A stretch of 64,000 bases of DNA from RZYX01 sp036654375 (GTDB lineage Bacteria; Bacillota; Clostridia; Oscillospirales; Acutalibacteraceae), in NCBI GenBank assembly GCA_036654375.1, contig JAVVSD010000002.1, positions 86,027-150,026 of the forward strand. The letters run 5' to 3'. This document shows, in pieces, positions 23,916 through 32,659 of the stretch. The translations under genes and the position numbers were made by a program. Positions within the stretch are counted from its first letter, which is position 1. Each line of letters opens with the position of its first letter. The notes beneath the pieces were generated by a model, which saw only the letters and a program-made list of their open reading frames with translations, was not told the DNA's origin and ran no database searches.

Positions 23916-25238
23916 TTATTCATTAAAAACAACACATACTTGTGTTCCTTTGTCAATCTCACTATGAATTGAAATGTTTGCATTATGATTAAGTGATACA
24001 TGCTTTACAATTGCAAGTCCAAGACCTGTTCCGCCAGTTTGTTTGCTTCTGCTCTTATCAACCCTGTAAAACCTTTCAAATATTCTTTCTTGATACTCCG
24101 TTGGTATTCCTATTCCAGTATCAGTCACGCTCAGAGAAACTATATCGTTTTCATTAGAAAGGCAAATTTTTACATTTCCGCCCGGCTTGTTATATTTAAT
24201 TGCATTATCGCAAAGATTATATACAAGCTCACTTAGCATTGACCTGTCACCAAAAACGACGCAGTTTTCCTCACCTTCAACAAGGATAGAAATTTGGCTA
24301 TGATTTGCGTTAAAGTCCAACAAATTTTTAATTTCAATTGCAATATCATAAAGATTAACTTTTTCAAATGTGCGAATTTTATCAATAGGTTCATCAAGCT
24401 CTGAAAGCTTGATTATATCTCCAATTAGGTTAATAAGACGGCCTGCTTCAGAGTGAATTTTACCTGCAAAGCACTTGATATCCTCGTCCTTTGCAATTCC
24501 TGTTTCAATCATCTCTGCATAACCAGATATTGAAGTTAGCGGAGTTTTAAGTTCGTGTGAAACGTTTGCAGTAAACTCCTGCCTTATTTTTTCATTTTCT
24601 CTCTTTTTACTTTGTTGGCGACTAATTGCTTTTGCAAATGGTTCAAGCTCTTTATATGGAACCTTTTCCTCAATATTATCAATATTTTCACCCATATCCT
24701 CTATTGGCTTCATTATATTTTTAGTTAGCTTTTTTGCAATAACTATTGAAATAAAAAGAATAAATAGTCCAATGCCAAGAAAGATAGGTATCGCTTTTCC
24801 AAATGCAGAATACAGAGTGTCAATATTTGTTGATACTCTTAAAATATTCCCATCACTAAGCTTTGTTGCATAGTAATAAGACTTGTATCCAAGAGTTTCT
24901 GATGTGCGTGTATCTTCACCATCACCATTTATAATTGCTGATGATATTTCTGGACGAGATAGATGGTTTTTAATTTCCCCTTTTGCTGTGTTTTCAAAGA
25001 TTACAGTACCATTAGAATTGATTATTGTAATTCTCAATTGTTTTATAGAAAGCTCTTTAAAGTCTTTTTCGTTATCCATCTGCTCATACGCAACTTCAAT
25101 AGCACGAGTACTGGTTTTAATATCATTTTCAATTCGAGTGTCAACTGCTTGATAAATCACAAAAACAGTGAATAGCCATGTTATTAGCATTGAAAAGACA
25201 CCAATTAAAAGTAACTTAGAATTTATTTTTTCTTCCAT
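23916..25238 (-). CDS. phoR: sensor histidine kinase, PhoR-like
   Basis: A 440-residue membrane kinase with TM1 (8-30), an extracytoplasmic domain (31-147), TM2 (148-168), a HAMP-like linker and a DHp domain with His228 in NVSHELKTPLTSISGY. The catalytic ATPase domain has the N box NLCDNAIKYNKPGG, the G1 box DTGIGIP and the G2 box GGTGLGLAIVKH. It should phosphorylate the response regulator encoded just upstream. Downstream of nptA in one unit and behind PHO boxes, so phosphate starvation is the likely signal. The name rests on context. Confidence 0.85.
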   Translation of the reverse strand: MEEKINSKLLLIGVFSMLITWLFTVFVIYQAVDTRIENDIKTSTRAIEVAYEQMDNEKDFKELSIKQLRITIINSNGTVIFENTAKGEIKNHLSRPEISSAIINGDGEDTRTSETLGYKSYYYATKLSDGNILRVSTNIDTLYSAFGKAIPIFLGIGLFILFISIVIAKKLTKNIMKPIEDMGENIDNIEEKVPYKELEPFAKAISRQQSKKRENEKIRQEFTANVSHELKTPLTSISGYAEMIETGIAKDEDIKCFAGKIHSEAGRLINLIGDIIKLSELDEPIDKIRTFEKVNLYDIAIEIKNLLDFNANHSQISILVEGEENCVVFGDRSMLSELVYNLCDNAIKYNKPGGNVKICLSNENDIVSLSVTDTGIGIPTEYQERIFERFYRVDKSRSKQTGGTGLGLAIVKHVSLNHNANISIHSEIDKGTQVCVVFNE

Positions 25239-25255
25239 TACCTTTCCTCCATGCC

Positions 25256-25927
25256 TTACTCTTTATCCAGCTTGTACCCAACATTGCGAACTGTCTTAAT
25301 AGCCAGACCACACTCACCCAATTTTTGCCTTAATGTTTTAATGTGCATATCAACCGTTCTGCTCTCACCCTCAAAATCTGTTCCCCAGACTTTTGACATA
25401 ATCTTTTCACGAGTAAGAACGATGCCTTTGTTTGCTATCAAATATTTTAATAACTCATATTCTTTAAATGTGCACTCACATTCGACCCCGTTAGCTTTTA
25501 CTATATGGGTTTCATCATCAATCTCAATACCGAATGCTTTGAAGTTTGACTGAACTGGTGTATTGCCCGTACGCCTTAAAACAGCCTTTACTCGCGATAT
25601 AAACTCCATTACTCCAAACGGCTTTGTTAAGTAGTCATCGGCTCCGCCGTCAAGACCTTTAACGGTATCAAGTTCGGTTGCCTTTGCAGTCACCATAATG
25701 ACAGGAATGTTTTTGGTTGCATGGTCTTTTTTAAGCTTTTTAAGTATAGAAAGACCATCCTGCCCAGGCAACATAATATCAAGTATTATAAGGTTAGGCA
25801 ATTTTTCTTCACATCTTGAAAACAGTTGTTTTGAATTTTCGCATTCAGCTGTTTCATATCCACTATTTTTAAGTGCATATGATTCAAGTTGTCTTATATT
25901 TATATCATCTTCTAAAATATATATCAT
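25256..25927 (-). CDS. phoP: OmpR-family response regulator, PhoP/PhoB-like
   Basis: 223 residues: receiver domain with DD at 7-8, phosphoacceptor Asp50 (ILDIMLPGQDG), Thr (MVTAKA) and Lys (LTKPFG), then a winged-helix domain with LTREKIMSKVWG and RTVDMHIKTLRQKLG. It is followed by its kinase after 17 bases and preceded by the phosphate transporter gene. The PHO-box array upstream of the transporter gene is the probable binding site of this regulator. The name is inferred from context. Confidence 0.88.
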   Translation of the reverse strand: MIYILEDDINIRQLESYALKNSGYETAECENSKQLFSRCEEKLPNLIILDIMLPGQDGLSILKKLKKDHATKNIPVIMVTAKATELDTVKGLDGGADDYLTKPFGVMEFISRVKAVLRRTGNTPVQSNFKAFGIEIDDETHIVKANGVECECTFKEYELLKYLIANKGIVLTREKIMSKVWGTDFEGESRTVDMHIKTLRQKLGECGLAIKTVRNVGYKLDKE

Positions 25928-25955
25928 AAAATCACCCTAAAACCAGTATAAGCAA

Positions 25956-27719
25956 TTATTTTAATAAAGACAAGCGATATTTATCTGAGAACAACTCATA
26001 CTGCTTATCAAAATTAGTATCATTTGAATCACGAAGCTTTATAATATAATCATGTGTATTATAATTGTTTTCATTAATTTGAATAAGGCAAATCGCTATA
26101 TTTGAACAATGATCGGCAATTCTTTCATAGTTAGTTATAATATCTGAAAATACAAAGCCCATTTCAGTTGTGCAGTTGCCCTTGCGTAAGCGTTCAATAT
26201 GCCTTGTCTTTAGCTGAGAATTAAGATTGTCGATAACTTGCTCAAGTGGCTCCACTTTCTTTGCAAGCTCAACATCATCTTTAATAAAGGCATCAAACGC
26301 AATATTAACAATTTCCTTAACAGCTGAATACATCATGTTTAAATCTTCATAGGCTTCTTTTGTAAATACAAGTTTTTTTGTGTTAATTTCATTGGCTACC
26401 TCTGTGATATTAATCGCATGGTCACTAATTCTTTCAAAATCCCCAATGCAATGAAGCATTTTGGAAGTTATTCCGCTATCAACATCTGATAAATCTTTTC
26501 CGCTAAGTTTTACAAGGTATGTTCCTATCTTATCCTCATATTTATCAATCCTATCCTCGCCAAGTCTAACTTCCTCGGCTCTTGTTTCACTATAAACTTT
26601 CATTAAGGATAGTGAATTAAACAGATTATCTCTTGCAACTTCAGCCATTTGACAGGTTGTTAAAAAGCACTGTCTGACAGCAACACCTGGTGTTGCGAGC
26701 AAACGCTCATCAAGCAATTTAAGGTCTTCCTCTGGAGAATTTTCATCTGTTTTAATTGTAAGGCAAACAAGCTTCTCAATCTGTTTTGTAAATGGTAGCA
26801 GTACCAGAGTTGAGGATACATTAAATAATGTGTGAACTACGGCTATTCCAGCTGCATTAATAACATTATCTGCAAAAGCAAAACCTATAATAGCATCAAA
26901 TGAATAATAAATAACAAGAAATAAAATTGTTCCTATTATGTTAAAATACAAATGTGCCATTGCAGCACGCTTTGCATTTTTGTTTGCTCCAATAGAAGAC
27001 AACAAGGCTGTGACGCAGGTTCCAATGTTCTGCCCCATAATAATTGGAATCGCCGCTGAATATGTAATACTCCCTGTTGCTGACAAAGCTTGTAGAATGC
27101 CTACAGACGCTGATGAACTCTGGATTACACCAGTTACTATTGCGCCTGCTAAAACTCCTATAACAGGGTTTGAGAACAGCGTGAGTATATTTGTAAATTG
27201 TGGAACATCTTTAAGTGGTTCAACAGATGATGTCATTGTGAACATACCAAACATCAGCACTGAAAATCCTAATAGTATTCCACCAATATCTTTTTTTCTC
27301 TGACTTTTAGAAAACATCAATAATATAATGCCAACAAGAGCAAGAATCGGAGTAAAGGCAGTTGGATTAAGCAGTTGAATTGCAATACTATCTCCTTTAA
27401 TGCCTATTAAGCTAACTAACCAAGCAGTAACAGTTGTACCGATGTTTGCACCCATTATTATGCTAATTGCTTGATTTATCTGCATTATACCTGAATTTAC
27501 AAAACCAACAACCATAACTGTGGTTGCCGAAGAGCTTTGAATAACGCCTGTAACAGCTGCGCCAAGCAAAACGCCCTTATATTTGTTTGATGTAAGTTTT
27601 TCGAGGACTGTTTTTAGCTTTCCACCAGAATTCTTTTCAAGTCCCTTTCCCATTGCATCCATACCATATAGGAAGAGTGCAAGTCCGCCAATAAATGTTA
27701 GTATTGCGAAAATGTCCAT
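25956..27719 (-). CDS. Na/Pi cotransporter family protein with PhoU domain (NptA-like)
   Basis: 587 residues. Two inverted Na/Pi-cotransporter repeats, each with a QSSSA signature (GVIQSSSATTVMVVGF near residue 60, GVIQSSSASVGILQAL near 198), make up the membrane part. The C-terminal third (about 345-560) is PhoU-like with helical repeats (CIGDFERISDHAINI; NYERIADHCSNI). It should import phosphate with sodium and help signal phosphate status. First gene of the nptA-phoP-phoR unit, preceded by four PHO boxes. Confidence 0.92.
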   Translation of the reverse strand: MDIFAILTFIGGLALFLYGMDAMGKGLEKNSGGKLKTVLEKLTSNKYKGVLLGAAVTGVIQSSSATTVMVVGFVNSGIMQINQAISIIMGANIGTTVTAWLVSLIGIKGDSIAIQLLNPTAFTPILALVGIILLMFSKSQRKKDIGGILLGFSVLMFGMFTMTSSVEPLKDVPQFTNILTLFSNPVIGVLAGAIVTGVIQSSSASVGILQALSATGSITYSAAIPIIMGQNIGTCVTALLSSIGANKNAKRAAMAHLYFNIIGTILFLVIYYSFDAIIGFAFADNVINAAGIAVVHTLFNVSSTLVLLPFTKQIEKLVCLTIKTDENSPEEDLKLLDERLLATPGVAVRQCFLTTCQMAEVARDNLFNSLSLMKVYSETRAEEVRLGEDRIDKYEDKIGTYLVKLSGKDLSDVDSGITSKMLHCIGDFERISDHAINITEVANEINTKKLVFTKEAYEDLNMMYSAVKEIVNIAFDAFIKDDVELAKKVEPLEQVIDNLNSQLKTRHIERLRKGNCTTEMGFVFSDIITNYERIADHCSNIAICLIQINENNYNTHDYIIKLRDSNDTNFDKQYELFSDKYRLSLLK

Positions 27720-27769
27720 TTGACCACTCCTGATATTTTTTACCTACCTATTAAATTGTATATATCTAA

Positions 27770-27808
27770 AGTAAAATATTATTAAAGTCTATGTAAAATT
27801 TGTGTAAA
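27770..27808 (-). promoter_or_regulatory. PHO box: four direct repeats at 11-base spacing
   Basis: On the minus strand TTTACA (27803-27808), TTTACA (27792-27797), TTTAAT (27781-27786) and TTTACT (27770-27775) each start exactly 11 bases apart. This is the layout of Firmicute PhoP sites (TTAACA-like repeats, 5-base gaps). A TATACA -10 candidate follows at 27757-27762. It lies just upstream of the Na/Pi transporter gene. Confidence 0.75.
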
Positions 27809-27842
27809 AACTTAGACCAGATAAAAATAACCTGGTCTGAGC
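27806..27842 (-). terminator. terminator of the hydrogenase/SpoIIE pair
   Basis: Minus-strand stem CTCAGACCAG / CTGGTCTAAG (27811-27841, one G-U) then TTTTT. The T-run overlaps the first PHO-box repeat. Confidence 0.85.
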
Positions 27843-27843
27843 T

Positions 27844-29016
27844 TTAAAAATATTTGATTCTTACTTTTTTTCCCATGCTTTTTAAATTTTTTGTTAGCTT
27901 TTCGATGAGCTGCACTTTAATTGTGTGGTCAATAGGCTGATCTGGGTTTTGGTTTGCTGGATTTATAGCTTTACCTACAAAGAAATTTATATCTGTAGAA
28001 TCTTCAAAAAGCATACGTGCGATAAGTGATGCTCCATCCTTTTTATATGCCCACTCTTTAAATTTTTCATTGTCCTGAAGATAATTTTCAGAATAAAGCA
28101 ATACTTTATTTATGGTTATTACTCCTTCAGTAACTAATTCAATGCCTCTAATTTTTGCCGTTGGAGGGATTTCGGGATCTAAACACAAAAGGTTTTCTGA
28201 TATTTCTTCACCAAGGAATCTTGCAGCAATCTGTGAAGTTGTTCCGCCACATACTACATGAAGACCTTTTTTTGAAAAAAATTCAGTCATCATTTTTTCA
28301 TCATCATCATAATTACTTGGTGGACCGAAAAGCAAGTTCAGTGCCTTTCTTTTTCTTATTTTAATCGTGCATACAGTCGTGTCGTCACTTGGCTTTTCTC
28401 CATATAACTTATTACATTGGTCAAGCAATATTGTTGTCATTGTTTTTGCAGTAAAATCTTGTTCATACACAATTTGAAGGAAGTCAATAATATTATCTCT
28501 CTTCCAATTATAATTCAGTTCTGATTCAACTCCAGCGTGTAATGCCCCATCACTCATTGAAACAAGCATATCATTTTCTTTTAAAACAATTTTAGAATAT
28601 AATATTTTTTTATTTTCGATTGTCATTTCAACAATTGAATAATTAGAATTTTCACCGTCCCTAAGTAATATTACTTTTGGGTTATCATATTGAATTATTT
28701 CTGCATTTACACTGTCAGTGATTTTGATAATTGTAAAAGTTGAATACGCTGTTTCTCCGTCTTTGCAAACGGGTAATGTTGATGCAATTGTATTAACGCA
28801 ATCCTCAATAGGCATGGATTGTTCCATCATTGTAGAAATGATTTTTGCTGTCAGAGTTGAAAGTATATTGGCTTTTACGCCACTTCCCAACCCATCTGCA
28901 AGAACCATTATTATTGAGTTTTGATTGTTTTGTATCACATTAATATGGTCGCCACAAAGCTCTTCACCAAATTTTTTTAAACTATTGTGTCCTACATCGA
29001 TGCAAAGATTATTCAT
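27844..29016 (-). CDS. SpoIIE-type PP2C serine phosphatase
   Basis: 390 residues. The N-terminal PP2C-like domain has VLADGLGSGVKA near residues 34-45, MSDGALHAG, and a late DDTTVCTIKIRK, the SpoIIE/RsbU pattern of metal-binding aspartates. The C-terminal part (about 235-390) is a distinct domain with VVCGGTTSQIAARFLG that I do not recognise by name. ATG at 29016 is preferred over TTG at 29019 from AAGGAG spacing. It overlaps the sensory hydrogenase gene by 8 bases, so the pair likely forms one signalling unit. Confidence 0.85.
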   Translation of the reverse strand: MNNLCIDVGHNSLKKFGEELCGDHINVIQNNQNSIIMVLADGLGSGVKANILSTLTAKIISTMMEQSMPIEDCVNTIASTLPVCKDGETAYSTFTIIKITDSVNAEIIQYDNPKVILLRDGENSNYSIVEMTIENKKILYSKIVLKENDMLVSMSDGALHAGVESELNYNWKRDNIIDFLQIVYEQDFTAKTMTTILLDQCNKLYGEKPSDDTTVCTIKIRKRKALNLLFGPPSNYDDDEKMMTEFFSKKGLHVVCGGTTSQIAARFLGEEISENLLCLDPEIPPTAKIRGIELVTEGVITINKVLLYSENYLQDNEKFKEWAYKKDGASLIARMLFEDSTDINFFVGKAINPANQNPDQPIDHTIKVQLIEKLTKNLKSMGKKVRIKYF

Positions 29017-30688
29017 CAATCAACGACTCCTTAAGGTTTGTAATTGCAATTTTTGTTTCTGCCGCTGTTTCACCTAAAAGAAGTGCAATTTCCTGCACAG
29101 CTCTCATTTGATTTTCAATAACATTATTTACTATATTTATCGTTTGCTTACTCATTTTATCTTTTTTTATTCTAACAATTTCTTGCTCTGTAACATCTCG
29201 TAAAATACAGATAAGAAGCTTGTTACTTCTATCAAAGATAACTGATTGCTCGATATATTTGTCGCAATCAGGAAAATAAACCTTTTTATCCTTGACTTCC
29301 CGTCCTGTCTTTAAGACATCAAAGAATATTGTTGGGTCGAGTACTCTAATAATATGTTCTCCAATAACATTAACATCATTATCAATATTTAAAATTATGC
29401 GTGCAGATTTGTTAATTTGATGTATCTCAAAACCTTCGTTGACAACTATAATTCCATTTGGAGAATTTCTAATGATATTTTCAGAAAATGACTCTGCTTT
29501 TTCCTTAAGATAAGGCAGGCACATTGTTAAGTCTGCTTTTCCTTTTAAAACTGCAATTGCCTTTTCGCGACAACTATTATATCCACAAGTTCCGCAATTA
29601 AGTTCCTGTTCAGAATTATATTTACCAAGTTTATGTAATATTTCAGTTATCTGTTCTTCATCTGGTGGATAAGATGCAATATTAAGTGGCTTAATTATCT
29701 TGTCAAATCCAAAATTTGAAGGTAATTTAATATCAAAATCATTGGCACTCGAATAATTTTTTACGAGTAAATAGTCACGCACAGGTGAAGCGTGAGCTTT
29801 TTTCATTACAGGCCCACCAAGACAGCTTCCACTACAACTTGACATTTCTATAAAAGTGTTTGAAATGCCACCTCTAATTATGTCTTCCAATGCAGACATA
29901 CAATTAGATACTCCATCTATGATAATATAATCAAAATCCGGGTTGGTACAATCCATGGTATTTAAAATACCACCGTTTGTTGGAAACATTCTTGTTTTAC
30001 CGCTGTCTAAATTATCATCCTCAACATCTTCGAGTTTTATTCCTTCCATAAAAAGCCACTCCGAAAGCTCTTCAAAAGTCAATACACAATCAACAGTTTC
30101 CGGAGATTCGTCCGCTTCTGCTTTTTTGGATATACATGGCCCAATAAAAACAGTTTTAGCATTAATATTATTACTTTTTATAAGAGAACAATGTGCCTGC
30201 ATAGGCGACATAACTTTGGCAAGATAGTCTAAAGCTTCTGGGTAGTATTTTTGAATTAGCATATTAACAGATGGGCAACATGATGAAATTATGATGTTAT
30301 GCTCTCCACTATTAATCATCTCTGCATATTTGTTTTTAACAATTGTTGCACCAATTGCAGTTTCTTGCACATCATGAAATCCAAGTTGAAGCAATGCTTT
30401 CTTAAGCGATGAAATTGTTTTACCATCATAGTTTGCAACAAATGATGGTGCAAGGCTTGCATATACCTCATAACCGTCTTCTATGAGCTTTTTAGCAACC
30501 CCAATATCATTCCTTATTTCATTTGCATTTTGAGGACAGTAAATAAAGCATTGACCGCAAAGTATACAATCTTTATAATTAATATTTGCATGGCCAGAAG
30601 AAAATCTGATTGATTTTACAGGACAATATCTAATACACTTATAACAATTTTTGCAATTTGTCTTTTTTACTTTCAAACACTCATTCAT
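29009..30688 (-). CDS. sensory [FeFe] hydrogenase with PAS domain (HydS-like)
   Basis: 559 residues. Two [4Fe-4S] ferredoxin motifs (Cys 12,15,18,22 and 41,44,47,51), an H-cluster domain with the three cysteine motifs SSCCPS (137-138), GPCISKK (185) and EMSSCSGSCLGG (285, 289), an extra Fe-S domain (Cys 365, 368, 373, 390), then a PAS domain (about 400-510) and a short coiled tail. This order matches group C HydS proteins, thought to sense H2 or redox rather than make H2. The start at 30688 has GAGGT in front. The downstream phosphatase is the probable output. Confidence 0.88.
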   Translation of the reverse strand: MNECLKVKKTNCKNCYKCIRYCPVKSIRFSSGHANINYKDCILCGQCFIYCPQNANEIRNDIGVAKKLIEDGYEVYASLAPSFVANYDGKTISSLKKALLQLGFHDVQETAIGATIVKNKYAEMINSGEHNIIISSCCPSVNMLIQKYYPEALDYLAKVMSPMQAHCSLIKSNNINAKTVFIGPCISKKAEADESPETVDCVLTFEELSEWLFMEGIKLEDVEDDNLDSGKTRMFPTNGGILNTMDCTNPDFDYIIIDGVSNCMSALEDIIRGGISNTFIEMSSCSGSCLGGPVMKKAHASPVRDYLLVKNYSSANDFDIKLPSNFGFDKIIKPLNIASYPPDEEQITEILHKLGKYNSEQELNCGTCGYNSCREKAIAVLKGKADLTMCLPYLKEKAESFSENIIRNSPNGIIVVNEGFEIHQINKSARIILNIDNDVNVIGEHIIRVLDPTIFFDVLKTGREVKDKKVYFPDCDKYIEQSVIFDRSNKLLICILRDVTEQEIVRIKKDKMSKQTINIVNNVIENQMRAVQEIALLLGETAAETKIAITNLKESLIDE

Positions 30689-30834
30689 TTGATTTACCTC
30701 TTTTAACATAAGTTATCAGGAGTTCTTAAAATCATTCTTGTTATTTCATATAGCTGTTAATATAATAACAACACTTTACTTAATTATATCATATATTGCA
30801 ATTTTTTAATACAATAATTACAATTACTGTAAAT

Positions 30835-30876
30835 AAAAAACACCAGATAAGATAACGCTCCTGTCTGATGTTTTTT
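30835..30876 (-). terminator. terminator of the COG2509 gene
   Basis: Stem AAAAAACATCAGACA / (T)ATCTGGTGTTTTTT (30862-30876 with 30835-30849), with mismatches, A-tail and T-tail. It can act on the minus strand and possibly both. Confidence 0.75.
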
Positions 30877-30913
30877 CTAATTAATTTGATTATTTAGTTG
30901 AATTAAGAATTAT

Positions 30914-32311
30914 TTAATCTCCGTTTAAAAGGTTGCGTCCCATAAGCACTCCCATAACTGATGCCATCATAAGACCTCTGGTCCAGCCACTTGAATCGCC
31001 AAGACAGCTTAAACATTCAACATTTGTGTTGAATTTGTTATCCATTTTAACTCGATTACTGTAAAATTTTAGTTCAGGTGAATACAGCAGTGTTTCTATA
31101 GATGCAAATCCAGGCACAACATGGTCAACAGCCTGAATGAAGTTTATTATATTTATCATGGCTCTGTAAGGCATTGCAGCTGTTATATCGCCTGCAACAG
31201 CATCTGGAAGAGTTGGCTTAATATTTGACTGCTCAAGCTCTTTTTGCCATGTCCTTTTTCCATCAAGAATATCTCCAAATCGCTGAACAAGGATATGACC
31301 TGCTCCAAGCATATTTGTAAGTTCACCAATTTTTTGAGCATACTCAATAGGCTGATTAAACGGCTCATTAAAATTATGTGAGCAAAGAATAGCAAGGTTA
31401 GTATTGCTTGACTTCAAATCCTTAAACGAATGTCCGTTTACAACTGCAAGGTCATTGTCGTAGTTTTCTTGGCTTACAAATCCACCAGGATTTTGGCAAA
31501 ATGTTCTTACTTTATTTTTAAAAGGCTTTGGATATCCAATAAGCTTGGACTCATAAAGAACATTGTTTACCTTTTCCATAACCTCGTTACGAACCTCGAC
31601 TCTAACTCCAATGTCAACTGTTCCTGGTTCATGTGCTATATGGTGTTCTTCACATATCTTTTCAAGCCAGTCTGCTCCTCTTCTTCCTGTTGCAACGACT
31701 GTGTTCTTCGCAATAATCTCGAAGGATTCTGTTCCATTTGTAATATTTACTCCAAGACATTTATTGTCCTTCATAATCAAACTTGTACATTCAAATCCAA
31801 ACATGATTTCAACGCCATTTTTAAGCAAATACTTTTCAATAGCAAAGTAAATCTCCTGTGCCTTCTCCGTTCCAAGATGCCTGATTGGACAATCAACAAG
31901 TTTAAGTCCCGCCTGAATGGCTCGCTTTCTGATTTCTTTTACTTCTTCAATGTTGCTAACGCCTTCAATATGCTCATCTGCACCAAATTCAAGATAAATA
32001 CCATCTGTGTATTCAATGATTTCCTGTGCAAGTTCATCGCCAATGAGCTGTGGTAAATCTCCTCCAACATCACTGCTCAAGGAAAGTTTACCGTCAGAAA
32101 AGGCTCCTGCTCCTGAAAATCCAGTTGTTATATGACAATATGGTTTGCAATTTATACAATTTTTCGTTTTACTTTTGGGGCATTTTCTGTCTTCGATTGC
32201 TCTGCCTTTTTCAACAATCAAAATCTTTTTTTTGCTACCATTTCTAATAAGTTCTAAAGCAGTAAATATTCCCGCAGGACCTGCCCCAACTATTACGATG
32301 TCTTTATTCAC
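30914..32311 (-). CDS. uncharacterised FAD-dependent oxidoreductase (COG2509)
   Basis: 465 residues. FAD-binding Rossmann motif IVIVGAGPAGIFTALELI at the N-terminus, then a cysteine-rich insert (CPKSKTKNCINCKPYCH, about residues 40-57), GFSGAGAFSDGKL, VVATGRRGADW, and a C-terminal GDSSGWTRGLMMAS. This is the COG2509 pattern, with no known substrate. The start is GTG at 32311 with GGAGG eight bases upstream. Expression is predicted to be controlled by a purine riboswitch and terminator in the leader, linking it to guanine or hypoxanthine. Confidence 0.88.
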   Translation of the reverse strand: MNKDIVIVGAGPAGIFTALELIRNGSKKKILIVEKGRAIEDRKCPKSKTKNCINCKPYCHITTGFSGAGAFSDGKLSLSSDVGGDLPQLIGDELAQEIIEYTDGIYLEFGADEHIEGVSNIEEVKEIRKRAIQAGLKLVDCPIRHLGTEKAQEIYFAIEKYLLKNGVEIMFGFECTSLIMKDNKCLGVNITNGTESFEIIAKNTVVATGRRGADWLEKICEEHHIAHEPGTVDIGVRVEVRNEVMEKVNNVLYESKLIGYPKPFKNKVRTFCQNPGGFVSQENYDNDLAVVNGHSFKDLKSSNTNLAILCSHNFNEPFNQPIEYAQKIGELTNMLGAGHILVQRFGDILDGKRTWQKELEQSNIKPTLPDAVAGDITAAMPYRAMINIINFIQAVDHVVPGFASIETLLYSPELKFYSNRVKMDNKFNTNVECLSCLGDSSGWTRGLMMASVMGVLMGRNLLNGD

Positions 32312-32335
32312 AAAAAATTCCTCCATATTTGTGGC

Positions 32336-32386
32336 AAAAAAATAACCACCTAATTTTGACTTCAATTATCCCGCCAAAATGCAGGT
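32336..32386 (-). terminator. riboswitch-controlled terminator
   Basis: On the minus strand ACCT-GC-ATTTTG (32375-32386) pairs with CAAAAT-T-AGGT (32348-32358) around a 16-base loop. A 7-T run (32336-32342) follows after GGTTA. The 5' arm overlaps the 3' end of aptamer stem P1 by two bases, the usual layout of a transcription-terminating purine switch. Confidence 0.65.
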
Positions 32387-32454
32387 TAATTATAGTCAAC
32401 TGTTAAGGCAGTTGGTAGAAACATTCAACCATATAATGAATTTATATAATTAAC
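32385..32454 (-). ncRNA. purine riboswitch aptamer (guanine type)
   Basis: Minus-strand RNA with P1 GTTAATTATA / TATAATTAAC (10 bp, perfect), J1/2 beginning UAA, P2 ATTCA/TGAAT with loop containing TATATGG, J2/3 GTTTCTACC, P3 AACTG/CAGTT with loop CCTTAA, and J3/1 GAC. The conserved UAUGG, GUUUCUACC and GACUAU blocks match the xpt/add family. The ligand-pairing base is C, which predicts guanine or hypoxanthine. The GG and CC needed for loop-loop pairing are present. Loop 3 has six bases instead of the usual seven. Confidence 0.88.
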
Positions 32455-32464
32455 TATATTATTT

Positions 32465-32493
32465 ATAATACATTATTGGGCTTAAAAAGTCAA
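32465..32493 (-). promoter_or_regulatory. SigA promoter upstream of the purine riboswitch
   Basis: Minus strand TTGACT (32488-32493), 17-base spacer, TATTAT (32465-32470). The predicted start is about four bases before the aptamer P1, the expected arrangement. Confidence 0.8.
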
Positions 32494-32571
32494 ACGAGAA
32501 TATCATTCATTTTTTCTGACTATTATTTATTTTAAAAATAAGCTGTAAATTAATTAATCCATATTTTATAA

Positions 32572-32630
32572 ATATATTGTCCTGAACAAATTCAAAAGAT
32601 TGATTTTCTTTATTGTTCAGGGCAATATAT
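32572..32630. repeat. 18-bp inverted repeat downstream of spoVM
   Basis: ATATATTGTCCTGAACAA (32572-32589) and TTGTTCAGGGCAATATAT (32613-32630) pair with a single G-U/A-C difference around 23 bases. There is no T-run on either strand. It lies 30 bases past the spoVM stop. It may be a transcript 3' stabiliser, a terminator of odd type or a remnant of a small mobile element. Confidence 0.6.
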
Positions 32631-32659
32631 CGCTTTAAATTATTAATTTTTATGTATCT

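Noticed and set aside
31430..32056. 208-codon plus-strand reading frame
   Set aside because: It lies opposite the COG2509 flavoprotein, which has clear motifs; the plus-strand product is Cys/Phe-rich with no family likeness.
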